Origin: JBAXXL01 sp037127915 | GTDB taxonomy: Bacteria; Bacteroidota; Ignavibacteria; Kapaibacteriales; UBA2268 | Direction of reading: 5' to 3' | Length of the DNA: 64,000 nucleotides | Assembly: GCA_037127915.1 (NCBI GenBank) | Contig: JBAXXL010000001.1 | Span: 1 to 64,000 of the forward strand | Shown: piece by piece, positions 1 to 7,772 of the stretch | Layout of the letters: each line of letters begins with the position of its first letter | Position numbering within the stretch: position 1 is the first letter of the stretch | Position numbers and translations under genes: made by a program | Notes under the pieces: model-generated | Database searches by the model: none | What the model saw: only the letters and a program-made list of their open reading frames with translations | What the model was told of the DNA's origin: nothing

Positions 1-49
1 CACAACCTTGCCAAGGTTGGGGTCGCGAGTTCGAGTCTCGTCTTTCGCT
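1..49 (+). tRNA. tRNA-Gly (GCC), 3' part only
   Basis: The window opens inside a tRNA. The anticodon stem pairs 3-7 with 15-19, and the loop TTGCCAA places anticodon GCC at 10-12, which reads glycine codons. A five-base variable loop (20-24) follows, then a T stem (25-29 with 37-41, first pair G-U) around the loop TTCGAGT. The acceptor 3' strand is 42-48 with discriminator U49. CCA is not encoded. The D arm and 5' acceptor strand lie before the window. Confidence 0.93.
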
Positions 50-89
50 CGACGGAGAAATCCGTTTTTACTTCCTCTTTATGCTGCAT

Positions 90-132
90 GCCTTACTGTC
101 TGTTTCCCCCCAAGGATAGTAAGGCTTTTTTT
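90..132 (+). terminator. Rho-independent terminator after tRNA-Gly
   Basis: A perfect 8-bp stem, GCCTTACT (90-97) with AGTAAGGC (118-125), is followed by seven T residues (126-132). The loop is 20 nt. The position fits termination of the tRNA transcript. Confidence 0.75.
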
Positions 133-165
133 ATACCCTTAGTCTGATTTGTTAATAAAATTTCA

Positions 166-173
166 TAAATTTG
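166..173 (+). promoter_or_regulatory. Putative Bacteroidota-type -7 element
   Basis: TAAATTTG fits the TAnnTTTG -7 consensus of Bacteroidota sigma factor promoters and lies 30 nt before the CoA-transferase start. No convincing -33 TTTG is seen at the expected distance. Confidence 0.35.
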
Positions 174-203
174 TATTCTTAAAATGGATTAATTTAAAAA
201 AAT

Positions 204-1400
204 ATGAAATTATTAGAAAATATCAAAGTATTAGATTTGACAAACGTGCTATCGGGACCCTTTGCTACATTGCATTTGGCTCTTCTTGGCGCGGAAGTTA
301 TAAAAATAGAAAATCCAATCGGCGGTGATTTAGCACGTAATTTAGGTTGCGTTGCCGAATATAACAAAAAGCTTATGGGAACAAGTTTTATAGCTCAAAA
401 CGCGAATAAAAAATCGTTGACTTTGAATTTAAAAGAAGCTCAAGCAGTAGAAATTTTCAAAAAATTAGTTGTAAATGCCGATATATTAGTCGAAAACTTC
501 CGCCCGGGCGTGATGGATAGACTTGGAATCGGTTATAGTGTGCTTAAAGAAATTAATCCGCGTTTGGTGTATGTTGCCATAAGCGGTTACGGACAAACCG
601 GACCGGATTCCAAAAAACCGGCGTATGACCAAATAATGCAAGGCTTATCGGGTGAAATGGCAATCAATGGTTCCGAGGAATTCTCTCCGCTAAGAGCAGG
701 TTTCCCTGTCTGCGACACAGTCGGTGGATTGAATGCCGCTTTCGCGGCTATGGCCGGACTTTTCCATTGCCAGAGAACCGGAGAGGGGCAATTTATTGAC
801 ATTGCGCTACTGGACTCTATTATGCCAATGATGGGCTGGGTTGCCGCAAATTTATTAATCGGCGGACAAGAACCACAACTTTTGGGAAACGACAACTTTA
901 CTTCCGCTCCGAGCGGTACATTTACCACCAAAGACGGATATATCAATATTGCCGCTAACAAACAGGAACAATGGGAAGTAATGGCCGATTTAATCGGACT
1001 CGGCGAATTGAAAGACGACGAGAGATTTGCACTTCGTGATAACCGTAAAAAAAATAGATGGGCTCTTAATGCATTAGTGAACGTTAAATTAGTTGAGCAG
1101 ACAACCGCGTATTGGGTAGAGACTCTTAATAAAAACGGTATCCCAAGCGGTGCGATTTTGAGTTTGGCTGACGCGTTAAAACAACCCCAAATTGAACATC
1201 GCAATACATTTGCAGAAGTTGAAATAGAAAGTATCGACCGCAAGGTGAAGCTTTTTAATTTAACAGCGAAATTTGAAAAAACTCCCGGGGTAGTCGATAA
1301 AAGACCACCGGAATTGGGCGAACACACGAGAGAAATACTAACTTCGTTAGGTTATAATGAAGAAGAATTTACAGATTTGAAAAGTAAAAGTATAATATAA
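204..1400 (+). CDS. Class III (CaiB/BaiF family) CoA-transferase
   Basis: A 398-residue cytoplasmic enzyme of the formyl-CoA transferase / CaiB / BaiF family, which moves CoA between carboxylic acids through an aspartyl-CoA thioester. The family signature at the N-terminus (GPFATLHLALLGAEVIKIE, about residues 18-36) and ENFRPG (97-102) are intact. The likely catalytic Asp is D171 in PVCDTVGGL. Length is normal for the family. The ATG at 204 fits the family N-terminus. Thioredoxin reductase follows after 12 nt in the same direction, so they are probably cotranscribed. The substrate cannot be told from the sequence: oxalate, carnitine, bile acid and succinyl-CoA dependent enzymes all share these motifs. 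Confidence 0.9.
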   Translation: MKLLENIKVLDLTNVLSGPFATLHLALLGAEVIKIENPIGGDLARNLGCVAEYNKKLMGTSFIAQNANKKSLTLNLKEAQAVEIFKKLVVNADILVENFRPGVMDRLGIGYSVLKEINPRLVYVAISGYGQTGPDSKKPAYDQIMQGLSGEMAINGSEEFSPLRAGFPVCDTVGGLNAAFAAMAGLFHCQRTGEGQFIDIALLDSIMPMMGWVAANLLIGGQEPQLLGNDNFTSAPSGTFTTKDGYINIAANKQEQWEVMADLIGLGELKDDERFALRDNRKKNRWALNALVNVKLVEQTTAYWVETLNKNGIPSGAILSLADALKQPQIEHRNTFAEVEIESIDRKVKLFNLTAKFEKTPGVVDKRPPELGEHTREILTSLGYNEEEFTDLKSKSII

Positions 1401-1412
1401 ATTGGATTTAAG

Positions 1413-2351
1413 ATGATAAAGCATTATAATGTAGCCATTATTGGCAGTGGACCTGCCGGATTTACATCCGGTATATACACCAGCAGAGCTAATTACTCTA
1501 CAGCAATTTTCGAAGGGATGCAACCCGGCGGACAATTGATGATAACCACCGACGTGGAAAATTTCCCTGGCTTTACGGAAGGTATTCCCGGACCGGAGAT
1601 GATGGAAATATTCCGCAAGCAAGCCCATAAATTCGGTGCAACTAGCATTTACGAAACTATAATTAAAGTTGATTTTTCGCAAAAACCTTTCGTTTTATGG
1701 TCTGATAATGAAGAATATTCCGCCGATGCTGTGATTATAGCCACGGGTGCTACTGCACGTCGTTTGCGTATCCCTTCAGAAGGAGATTATTGGGGAAGAG
1801 GTATTTCGGCTTGCGCTACTTGCGATGGTTTCTTTTACCGCGATGCGAAGATTTTTGTTGTCGGCGGCGGTGATACCGCTATGGAAGAAGCAATGTATTT
1901 GACTCACTTTGGCGAATCTGTAACAATAGTTCATAGACGCGAAGGTTTTAGAGCATCGAAGATAATGTTAGAGCGCGCGCAAAATCATCCAAAGATTAAG
2001 TTTATCACTAACGCGGTTATTGAAGAATTTATTGGCGCCATCAAACATGGTCAAAAATCGCTGACGCATATTAAGTTGAAAGATACTGTAACAGGTGAAA
2101 CATCTATTGTAGAAGCAGGCGGCGTGTTTTATGGCATAGGTCACGAACCTAACACCGCATTATTCCATGGTATGCTGGATATGGACGAGTTTGGTTATTT
2201 AGTAACCGCACCGGATTCCACAAAAACGAAAATTCACGGTATTTTTGCCGCGGGCGATGTGCAAGACCCTGTATTCAGGCAAGCTGTTTCCGCCGCCGGA
2301 AGCGGATGTATGGCGGCTATAGAAGTTGACCGGTATTTGCAAGAATTATAA
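1413..2351 (+). CDS. trxB: Thioredoxin reductase
   Basis: A 312-residue low-molecular-weight thioredoxin reductase, which uses NADPH and FAD to reduce thioredoxin in the cytoplasm. The FAD-binding motif GSGPAG is at residues 11-16 and the redox-active CATC at 134-137 (followed by DG). The NADPH-binding GGGDTAMEEA is at 151-160, and a C-terminal AAGDVQD completes the FAD site. Length and domain order are typical of the bacterial enzyme. It sits directly behind the CoA-transferase and is followed by a strong terminator, so it ends the operon. Ferredoxin-dependent variants of the fold exist, but the intact GGGDTA and CATC motifs favour the NADPH enzyme. Confidence 0.95.
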   Translation: MIKHYNVAIIGSGPAGFTSGIYTSRANYSTAIFEGMQPGGQLMITTDVENFPGFTEGIPGPEMMEIFRKQAHKFGATSIYETIIKVDFSQKPFVLWSDNEEYSADAVIIATGATARRLRIPSEGDYWGRGISACATCDGFFYRDAKIFVVGGGDTAMEEAMYLTHFGESVTIVHRREGFRASKIMLERAQNHPKIKFITNAVIEEFIGAIKHGQKSLTHIKLKDTVTGETSIVEAGGVFYGIGHEPNTALFHGMLDMDEFGYLVTAPDSTKTKIHGIFAAGDVQDPVFRQAVSAAGSGCMAAIEVDRYLQEL

Positions 2352-2356
2352 TTTTG

Positions 2357-2391
2357 AAAAAGACAATCCAACGAGGGTTGTCTTTTTTTTT
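2357..2391 (+). terminator. Terminator after trxB
   Basis: A 13-bp stem (2357-2369 with 2374-2386, one G-U pair) closes a 4-nt loop, and the T run continues to 2391. The A run on the other side would also let it work on the minus strand. Confidence 0.85.
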
Positions 2392-2436
2392 GTTTCAGCC
2401 TTACAAGCTGAATAATCACCAAATCCTTGCTCTTAA

Positions 2437-2598
2437 GCAATCCGGCCAACCGCCGACACCAGCGATTTGGAACAGCAAATAGACAAATTGGTCTATGAGC
2501 TGTATGGGCTGACAGAAGAGGAAATTGCCATTGTTGAGGGGAGGCAGGAATTTCCAAGGACGATGAGGATTCCGAGGATGCGAACGAGTTGTTTATAG
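2437..2598 (+). pseudogene. Remnant of a restriction-modification (N6-adenine methylase type) C-terminus
   Basis: A frame open from 2437 to the stop at 2596-2598 has no start codon of its own and encodes IDKLVYELYGLTEEEIAIVEG (split here by me as IDKLVYELYG and LTEEEIAIVEG). This is the characteristic extreme C-terminus of large Type IIG/Eco57I-like restriction-modification and related N6-adenine methylase proteins. The in-frame stop at 2434-2436 and lack of any upstream methylase sequence show that only the tail survives. The last residues after IVEG have drifted. It is inferred to be debris of a lost defence gene, between trxB and the ABC permease. The rest of 2392-2686 shows no other gene. 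Confidence 0.6.
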
Positions 2599-2686
2599 AA
2601 TTAGGCTTTGTATTATAAATGATTGGTAAACTGCAAATCCTGATAGTCCTTCACTTCGTTCGGTATGACCCACTTTATATGTTTTT

Positions 2687-3565
2687 CTAATCTTGGCGTT
2701 TTATAAATGTCATTTGAATAATTGATAAAACGAGCAAAATTCCGAATATGATAAATGCGAGCGCCGCGGCGTAACCCATCATATTCATTTTGTCGAATGC
2801 GTTATCGAATACCATATATACCATTGTTAGTGTGGAACCCATTGGTCCGCCTTTGGTCATCACATATATTTCGATAAACACCTGAAAAGATTTGATAGTA
2901 TTAATTACAAGGACGAACAGCAATGTCGGCTTTAGCAAAGGGAATGTTATTCGCCAGAATTTCTGCCAAGCCGATGCACCGGACAGATCAGCCGCTTCGT
3001 ACAAATCGGTCGGTATAGTTTGCATACCGGCTAAAAATAAAACCATATAGTATCCGGTGGACATCCAAACATCCATTCCCATTATTGAAAGTAATGCTGT
3101 GGAAGGTTCCAAAAGCCACCCGCGGGCAGGATAAGGCAAATTGAGCATTTTTAGTAAACTGTTTATATATCCGTCGCCTGAATATAAATTGCTGAATATA
3201 AGCGCTATTACAACCATCGAAGTAACAGAAGGTAAAAAGTAAGTTGAGCGGAAAAATTCTCTGAATCTCACCAAACGGCTATTGACGGCTGTTGCCAAAA
3301 GCAAAGCTAATGTTGCGGTTATCGGAACAGTACCAAAAGAAAATATCAAAGTATTCGTCAAGGCTTTGTAGAACATTGGATCCGAAAATGCTTTTGCATA
3401 ATTTGCCCATCCAATAAAGCGCGAAGTGTCGGTCAGTGGCTGATAGTCGGTCAAACTCATATAGAGCGCCGAGCAAAACGGATAAATCCAAAATACTGCC
3501 AAAGTAATTAACCAAGGCATTAGAAATATCAATGTATTTGCGTTCTCTCTAGTTTTTCGTTTCAA
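2687..3565 (-). CDS. ABC sugar transporter permease, MalF/UgpA type
   Basis: A 292-residue inner-membrane protein with six predicted membrane segments. It carries the EAA loop of the binding-protein-dependent transport permease family (EAADLSGASAWQKFWRITFP, residues 190-209), which docks on the ATPase. The N-terminus and length match the first permease of carbohydrate (CUT1) importers. The start used is TTG at 3565; there is no in-frame ATG that keeps the first membrane segment. No second permease, solute-binding protein or ATPase is adjacent: trxB lies on one side, and a divergent lipoprotein on the other. The partners must be elsewhere, or the gene is a leftover of a dismantled cluster. Confidence 0.85.
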   Translation of the reverse strand: MKRKTRENANTLIFLMPWLITLAVFWIYPFCSALYMSLTDYQPLTDTSRFIGWANYAKAFSDPMFYKALTNTLIFSFGTVPITATLALLLATAVNSRLVRFREFFRSTYFLPSVTSMVVIALIFSNLYSGDGYINSLLKMLNLPYPARGWLLEPSTALLSIMGMDVWMSTGYYMVLFLAGMQTIPTDLYEAADLSGASAWQKFWRITFPLLKPTLLFVLVINTIKSFQVFIEIYVMTKGGPMGSTLTMVYMVFDNAFDKMNMMGYAAALAFIIFGILLVLSIIQMTFIKRQD

Positions 3566-3615
3566 TTTTTTGAATTTTACTTATTTTGTAAACTTTAAAA
3601 TAATGAATTTTTACG

Positions 3616-3623
3616 TAATTTTG
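3616..3623 (+). promoter_or_regulatory. Putative -7 element before the 3663 lipoprotein gene
   Basis: TAATTTTG fits TAnnTTTG, 39 nt before the start codon. The same octamer recurs before several genes here. Confidence 0.4.
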
Positions 3624-3662
3624 CTTATTCTTATGAAATTATACTGATGGAACAGGAAAAAA

Positions 3663-5678
3663 ATGAATATTATTTTGAATAAAAGAACAACAACAATAAA
3701 ATTTGCAATCGCTATTTTGCTTTTAGCGCTTTCGCAATTGGTGATTTCCTGCAATTGGCCCGGGGAAAATCCCGACTTAGTTAATCCGCCGTTAAAATCG
3801 CCGAGCATTGGAGTGCGTTATTTGAATTTATCCGGCGGTGGTGAAAACCGCTCTTTGCGAATGAACTATACAACAAAAATAGAAAATATCCCTTACGGAA
3901 CCGTGAGCACTCAGATGAACCCTCCGGCTGATTCGGTGTTTTTAACTATTGACAAAAACAATTCGTCGGAATATGAGCAGAAAAAACCGCTGAAATTTAT
4001 GACACGAAACGTGAATTACACATTTATTTCGCTATCCTCGAAAAAAGGCGCGAAAAATTATAAAGAAACCGATACAATAGTATGGTTAAGCACTTCTTTA
4101 ATTAATCCTGAAAATGACAATGATGCAATGCTAAGATTATTCAGCGGAAATCCAGATTCTACTGTTTCATATTCAGTTCGTTACGGTTGCCCAAACGGTG
4201 CATCTATAATAACACAGCAAAATTTTGGTATAGTATCCACAAAATTTGCTACTATCCGCTCAGGCGAAATCCCTGTATCTATTTTAAAACATCAGAATAA
4301 TGAAACCACAATTATTGGTGTTTACAAATTGAATTTGAAAGCCAAAGGGCAGTATTGTCTTATTATTATGCCTTATAACGATTCACAAATAGTTTACCAA
4401 TATGATGAGTTAAGCAAAGCAGACAATGCTCTGATTCCAGCAGAGCTATTGATAGAAAAAACAGCTAAAATCCGAATATTAAATTTTTCAGCCGATAATT
4501 ATACAGTCAAAACCGGACAAGATGAATTTGTTGTAGATGATTTAAAATACAAAAGTATTTCCGATTATGTCAATATTAAAGCATGCGACTCACAAAAAAG
4601 CGATTACCTTGTGTTTACGGGTGCCAATGTTACCGACACTCTTATAGCGTCATTTGAAGTAATGGGAGTATATAACTGTATTATTGCTGATAGCAAATCC
4701 ACGCCAGGGTATAAAAAAATCCTCATCCCGCCGCTGTATTTTCCTGCAAAGGATCAGAACGAAGCAACGGTCAGAGTTGTCAATGCGGCGTGGAATAGAA
4801 GTAGTATAACCCTTTCGATGGGTTTACGCAATATAAAAGATACTACAAAAACCGGTGAAATATTAACAAAAGATTTAGCTTATGGTGCAATATCGAACCC
4901 AATTAATTTACAAGCAGGTTATGCGCCGTTAACAAGCTTCACTTCTACAGAACCGGCTCAACTTTTAGAATCGGTAATAGGTAAATTAGTAGGTGGTAAA
5001 AGTTATATTATTGTTCTCAGTTGTTCACCTGAAGGATACGATAAAATTTATATTATAGAGGATGCGGATGTATCGAGTGATATTGCACCACTAAAAACCG
5101 GTGTATTTACGCAAATAGTTGCCGCAACAGCAGGAGTAAATGAAATATATATTGATTTATATGTTGATGGGACACAGTATTTATCAAATATAAAAATTCC
5201 TTCATCGGGTATTGTTGCAACGGTCATTCCTGAGGGTTCTGCAACATTAAGTTCCGGTGGCAAGTCACATACAACAAACTCTCTGGCAACCAATAGATTA
5301 CTTCTTGTTGTCAGTGGAGATAGAAGTAACACCGATATATTTGATGTAAATACTACGCCTATGTATATAGGAAGTAACTTTTATAGACGCAGATTTTTAA
5401 ATGCGGTCTATGGGCTGTCGGAAATTGCTGTTAAAGAAGAGAAGGACAATCCCCCAAATTTGGCACCTGTACTTACTACAACAGCTTATGGAAAGGCATC
5501 CGATATTTCATTAGTATGGTTGGAATCGCGTAAATCATTTCGCTTTTTTGACACTTCCCAAAATAAAGAAATATTCAAAAGCGGCGATTTATCATTTTCG
5601 TTTAACAAATCGTACTCGATTGTATTTGCAGGCTCGGCACCAACAGGTTATTCTGTGATTATTGTTCAAGAGTTTTAG
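3663..5678 (+). CDS. Large lipoprotein with repeated DUF4397-like modules
   Basis: A 671-residue exported lipoprotein. A hydrophobic signal (about 13-29) ends in the lipobox LVISC with lipidated Cys30. The rest is beta-rich and appears to contain several related modules of roughly 120 residues, each starting near a VRYLNLSG / IRILNFSA / VRVVNAAW type strand. One carries the phrase IYIDLYVDGTQYLSNI, which resembles DUF4397 domains of bacterial surface lipoproteins. It has a promoter-like octamer upstream and a hairpin downstream, so it is probably monocistronic. There is no catalytic motif. Likely a cell-surface or periplasmic lipoprotein of unknown role; the DUF4397 link is by eye. Confidence 0.7.
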   Translation: MNIILNKRTTTIKFAIAILLLALSQLVISCNWPGENPDLVNPPLKSPSIGVRYLNLSGGGENRSLRMNYTTKIENIPYGTVSTQMNPPADSVFLTIDKNNSSEYEQKKPLKFMTRNVNYTFISLSSKKGAKNYKETDTIVWLSTSLINPENDNDAMLRLFSGNPDSTVSYSVRYGCPNGASIITQQNFGIVSTKFATIRSGEIPVSILKHQNNETTIIGVYKLNLKAKGQYCLIIMPYNDSQIVYQYDELSKADNALIPAELLIEKTAKIRILNFSADNYTVKTGQDEFVVDDLKYKSISDYVNIKACDSQKSDYLVFTGANVTDTLIASFEVMGVYNCIIADSKSTPGYKKILIPPLYFPAKDQNEATVRVVNAAWNRSSITLSMGLRNIKDTTKTGEILTKDLAYGAISNPINLQAGYAPLTSFTSTEPAQLLESVIGKLVGGKSYIIVLSCSPEGYDKIYIIEDADVSSDIAPLKTGVFTQIVAATAGVNEIYIDLYVDGTQYLSNIKIPSSGIVATVIPEGSATLSSGGKSHTTNSLATNRLLLVVSGDRSNTDIFDVNTTPMYIGSNFYRRRFLNAVYGLSEIAVKEEKDNPPNLAPVLTTTAYGKASDISLVWLESRKSFRFFDTSQNKEIFKSGDLSFSFNKSYSIVFAGSAPTGYSVIIVQEF

Positions 5679-5755
5679 AAGAACAGATGCAATCAGGTTA
5701 ACTATCACGATATAAACAGCGACATACCTGTGTTTTAACATTGCCTATTGATTAT

Positions 5756-5793
5756 AATTAGTTGCAAATTCGCTTTCGGATTTGCAACTAATT
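5756..5793 (+). terminator. Hairpin after the 3663 gene, probable terminator
   Basis: A perfect 14-bp inverted repeat (5756-5769 with 5780-5793) has a 10-nt loop. There is no long T run, so either intrinsic termination is weak or it is an mRNA-end stabiliser. Confidence 0.45.
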
Positions 5794-5880
5794 TATATAT
5801 AAATTCGTATATCCTAATAGTTAATTAAAATACTTTATTATATTTTTATTAAATTATTGATATATTAAAATTTTTTTTTA

Positions 5881-5888
5881 TATTTTTG
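5881..5888 (+). promoter_or_regulatory. Putative -7 element before the first TPR gene
   Basis: TATTTTTG fits TAnnTTTG, 40 nt upstream of the 5929 start. Confidence 0.35.
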
Positions 5889-5928
5889 TTTTTGGATTTT
5901 TGTGTATAATGATAAATTAAGGTGATTT

Positions 5929-6594
5929 ATGCAAATATCAATAACATCCGGTAAAAAACTTTTACTCTTTGTTATATTTTTTGTTTTTGTACTTCCTTCG
6001 ACCAGAGAAATCTCTTCTTCACAAAGCCCATCGACAGATGTGTCTCGTGAAGCCGAAAAACACTATCAAAGGGGTTCGGAAGAATATTTCGCCGAGAATT
6101 ACATTGGTGCTTATAAAGAATATTCTGAAGCCATAAAATGCTGTAATAAATATTTTTGGGCATACCTGAGCCGAGGTTATACACTTACAAAAATAAATCG
6201 TCTAAAAGAAGCTGAAGCCGACTTCACAAAAGCAATAGATATTGACCCCAAGTCTGTTGATGCATATATTTGCAGGGGGTTAGTAAGGAAGGAAATAAAG
6301 AATTACGAAGGTGGCATAGAAGATTTCACACAAGCTATTAAAATAAAACCATCATTTCCTGATTCCTATAATAATCGTGGAATTTTAAAGACAAAATTAA
6401 ATGATTATGAGGGAGCTATTCAAGATTTTAGTATGGCTTTAGAAATGGATGAACGTTTTGGAGAAGCGTATTTTAACCGCGCCGCCGCAAAATTCAATTT
6501 AAACGAAAAAGCGAGTGCTTGCGAGGATTGGCAAACGGCTTACGGGCTTGGAGTAAAAGAATCCAAAGAAATGATTGAACAACATTGCCAATAG
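5929..6594 (+). CDS. Exported tetratricopeptide repeat protein
   Basis: A 221-residue protein with an N-terminal hydrophobic signal (about 8-25) and then TPR units of 34 residues. The TPR pattern is clear in repeats such as AYLSRGYTLTKINRLKEAEA and AYICRGLVRKEIKNYEGGIE, followed by two more. The C-terminus contains A-C-EDWQTAYGLG, a short cap also found in the next TPR protein. It probably scaffolds protein contacts in the periplasm. It is paralogous to the 6660 gene, 65 nt downstream, suggesting tandem duplication. No enzymatic domain is present and the partner is unknown. Confidence 0.8.
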   Translation: MQISITSGKKLLLFVIFFVFVLPSTREISSSQSPSTDVSREAEKHYQRGSEEYFAENYIGAYKEYSEAIKCCNKYFWAYLSRGYTLTKINRLKEAEADFTKAIDIDPKSVDAYICRGLVRKEIKNYEGGIEDFTQAIKIKPSFPDSYNNRGILKTKLNDYEGAIQDFSMALEMDERFGEAYFNRAAAKFNLNEKASACEDWQTAYGLGVKESKEMIEQHCQ

Positions 6595-6619
6595 ATTTCA
6601 TTATTTGGAATAATTGATT

Positions 6620-6627
6620 TATTTTTG
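6620..6627 (+). promoter_or_regulatory. Putative -7 element before the second TPR gene
   Basis: TATTTTTG fits TAnnTTTG, 32 nt before the 6660 start, so the second TPR gene may have its own promoter. Confidence 0.35.
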
Positions 6628-6659
6628 CAAATGTTTTATTTACGAAATAAGGTGTTTTT

Positions 6660-7373
6660 ATGAAAAAGAGTGTTTTATTATTACTTGCAGTTTCTGCAAT
6701 ATTGTTTGTTGTTTCTTGCGGCACAACGCCCGAGGAATATTACAAAACCGCGCAAAGCCAATACGATGAGAAAAATTATATAGAGGCGTTAACCAATCTG
6801 AACAAAGCCATTGAAAAGGATGTTAAGTTTTCGGACGCATACTTTCTACGTACCAAAGTAAAAGCCAAAACCGGCGACTTAACGGGTGCAATGAAGGATT
6901 TAGATTTGGCTATAAAATACAATCCAAAAAATTACTCAGCACTTTACCAAAGGGGATTAGCCAAAGCCCAAGAAAGAAATTACGAAGCCGCTATTCGCGA
7001 TTATGATAAAACTTTAAAGTTGAATCCAAAATTACCGGACGCACTATTTAGTCGTGGTTTCGCAAGATATTCTCTCGGCGATTACTACGGTGCTATTGAT
7101 GATTATACAAGAAGTTTGGATATGAATCAAAGCGCGGCGGTATTTTGCAATCGTGCCATAGCAAACGACGATCTTGGCGAGAATATTGCCGCAATGCGGG
7201 ATTATTCTAAAGCCATTTTAATAAATCCTAAGTTTGCAGAAGCATATTTCAATCGAGGAAGTTTGAAATTTGAAGAAAATGATGTTCAAGGAGCATGCCA
7301 AGATTGGCAAATTGCCGCTGATTTAGGATTGGAACCAGCAAAAGAAATGTTGGCTAAATACAAGAAGAATTAG
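6660..7373 (+). CDS. TPR lipoprotein
   Basis: A 237-residue lipoprotein. The signal peptide ends FVVSC with lipidated Cys20. At least five TPR units follow from about residue 27 (AQSQYDEKNYIEALTNLNKA and similar), and the same C-terminal cap as the upstream protein (G-A-C-QDWQIAADLG) closes the domain. This is the membrane-anchored paralogue of the 5929 product. The structure suggests a scaffold in the periplasm or on an outer-membrane complex. The palindromic repeat cluster starts right behind its stop codon. Confidence 0.82.
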   Translation: MKKSVLLLLAVSAILFVVSCGTTPEEYYKTAQSQYDEKNYIEALTNLNKAIEKDVKFSDAYFLRTKVKAKTGDLTGAMKDLDLAIKYNPKNYSALYQRGLAKAQERNYEAAIRDYDKTLKLNPKLPDALFSRGFARYSLGDYYGAIDDYTRSLDMNQSAAVFCNRAIANDDLGENIAAMRDYSKAILINPKFAEAYFNRGSLKFEENDVQGACQDWQIAADLGLEPAKEMLAKYKKN

Positions 7374-7402
7374 GGTATAGGGCATAGGGTTTAGGGGCGT
7401 CA

Positions 7403-7420
7403 TGCCTGAGTAATCGGGCA
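7403..7420. repeat. REP-like palindrome
   Basis: TGCCTGA and TCGGGCA pair over a GTAA loop (one G-U). First of five hairpin elements in the gene-free stretch 7374-7772. Confidence 0.6.
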
Positions 7421-7432
7421 TCCATCTTAGGA

Positions 7433-7460
7433 AGTTATAAATTATAAGTTATGAGTTATA
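7433..7460 (+). repeat. Heptanucleotide repeat, AGTTATR type, four units
   Basis: Units AGTTATA, AATTATA, AGTTATG and AGTTATA lie in tandem. The same heptamer array occurs at 46742-46776 and, inverted, at 51460-51487. Confidence 0.6.
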
Positions 7461-7467
7461 ATTGTAG

Positions 7468-7486
7468 GGACGAGGTCTCCTCGCCC
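7468..7486. repeat. REP-like palindrome
   Basis: CGAGG and CCTCG close a TCT loop, with two outer G-C pairs beyond one mismatch. It begins with TGTAGGGAC, as does the palindrome at 7666. Confidence 0.5.
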
Positions 7487-7603
7487 GCCATCTTCCTGTA
7501 ATTCGAAAGTCCACTCTATCAAGAGGGGATTTAGGGGTGTGTTTCTTCGGGGTATAGGGTTTTGGGTATGGGGTATAGGAAGAGCCGACTCCATTTGCCG
7601 TCG

Positions 7604-7621
7604 TTCCTGCGGATGCAGGAA
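7604..7621. repeat. REP-like palindrome
   Basis: TTCCTGC and GCAGGAA pair perfectly over a GGAT loop. This resembles dispersed CGTCATTCCTGC-type repeats known from many genomes. Confidence 0.6.
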
Positions 7622-7665
7622 TCCATCATCCAAAAATTTTGAGTTTTGAGTTTTGAATGATGAAT

Positions 7666-7695
7666 TGTAGGGACAGGTCGCGACCTGTCCCTACA
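7666..7695. repeat. Perfect 30-bp palindrome
   Basis: The arm TGTAGGGACAGGTCG is followed immediately by its exact reverse complement. The GC content contrasts sharply with the AT-rich flanks, suggesting an inserted mobile palindromic element. Confidence 0.8.
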
Positions 7696-7722
7696 GTTTC
7701 AATCTTTAACTATCGAAAATGG

Positions 7723-7742
7723 ATTACCGCTTTCGCGGTAAT
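7723..7742. repeat. REP-like palindrome, ATTACCGC type
   Basis: ATTACCGC and GCGGTAAT pair over a TTTC loop, in the context GGATTACCGC...GCGGTAATGAC. The same element recurs at 51498-51517. Confidence 0.7.
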
Positions 7743-7772
7743 GACATACGTTTTTTTCTTTCCATTTATAAT

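Noticed and set aside
587..1327. Long open frame antisense to the CoA-transferase
   Set aside because: It mirrors a well-conserved enzyme gene, has no recognisable domain, and arises from codon bias of the real gene.
7442..7633. Small frame on the minus strand in the repeat cluster
   Set aside because: It consists of palindromic repeats and has no ribosome site or homologous feature.
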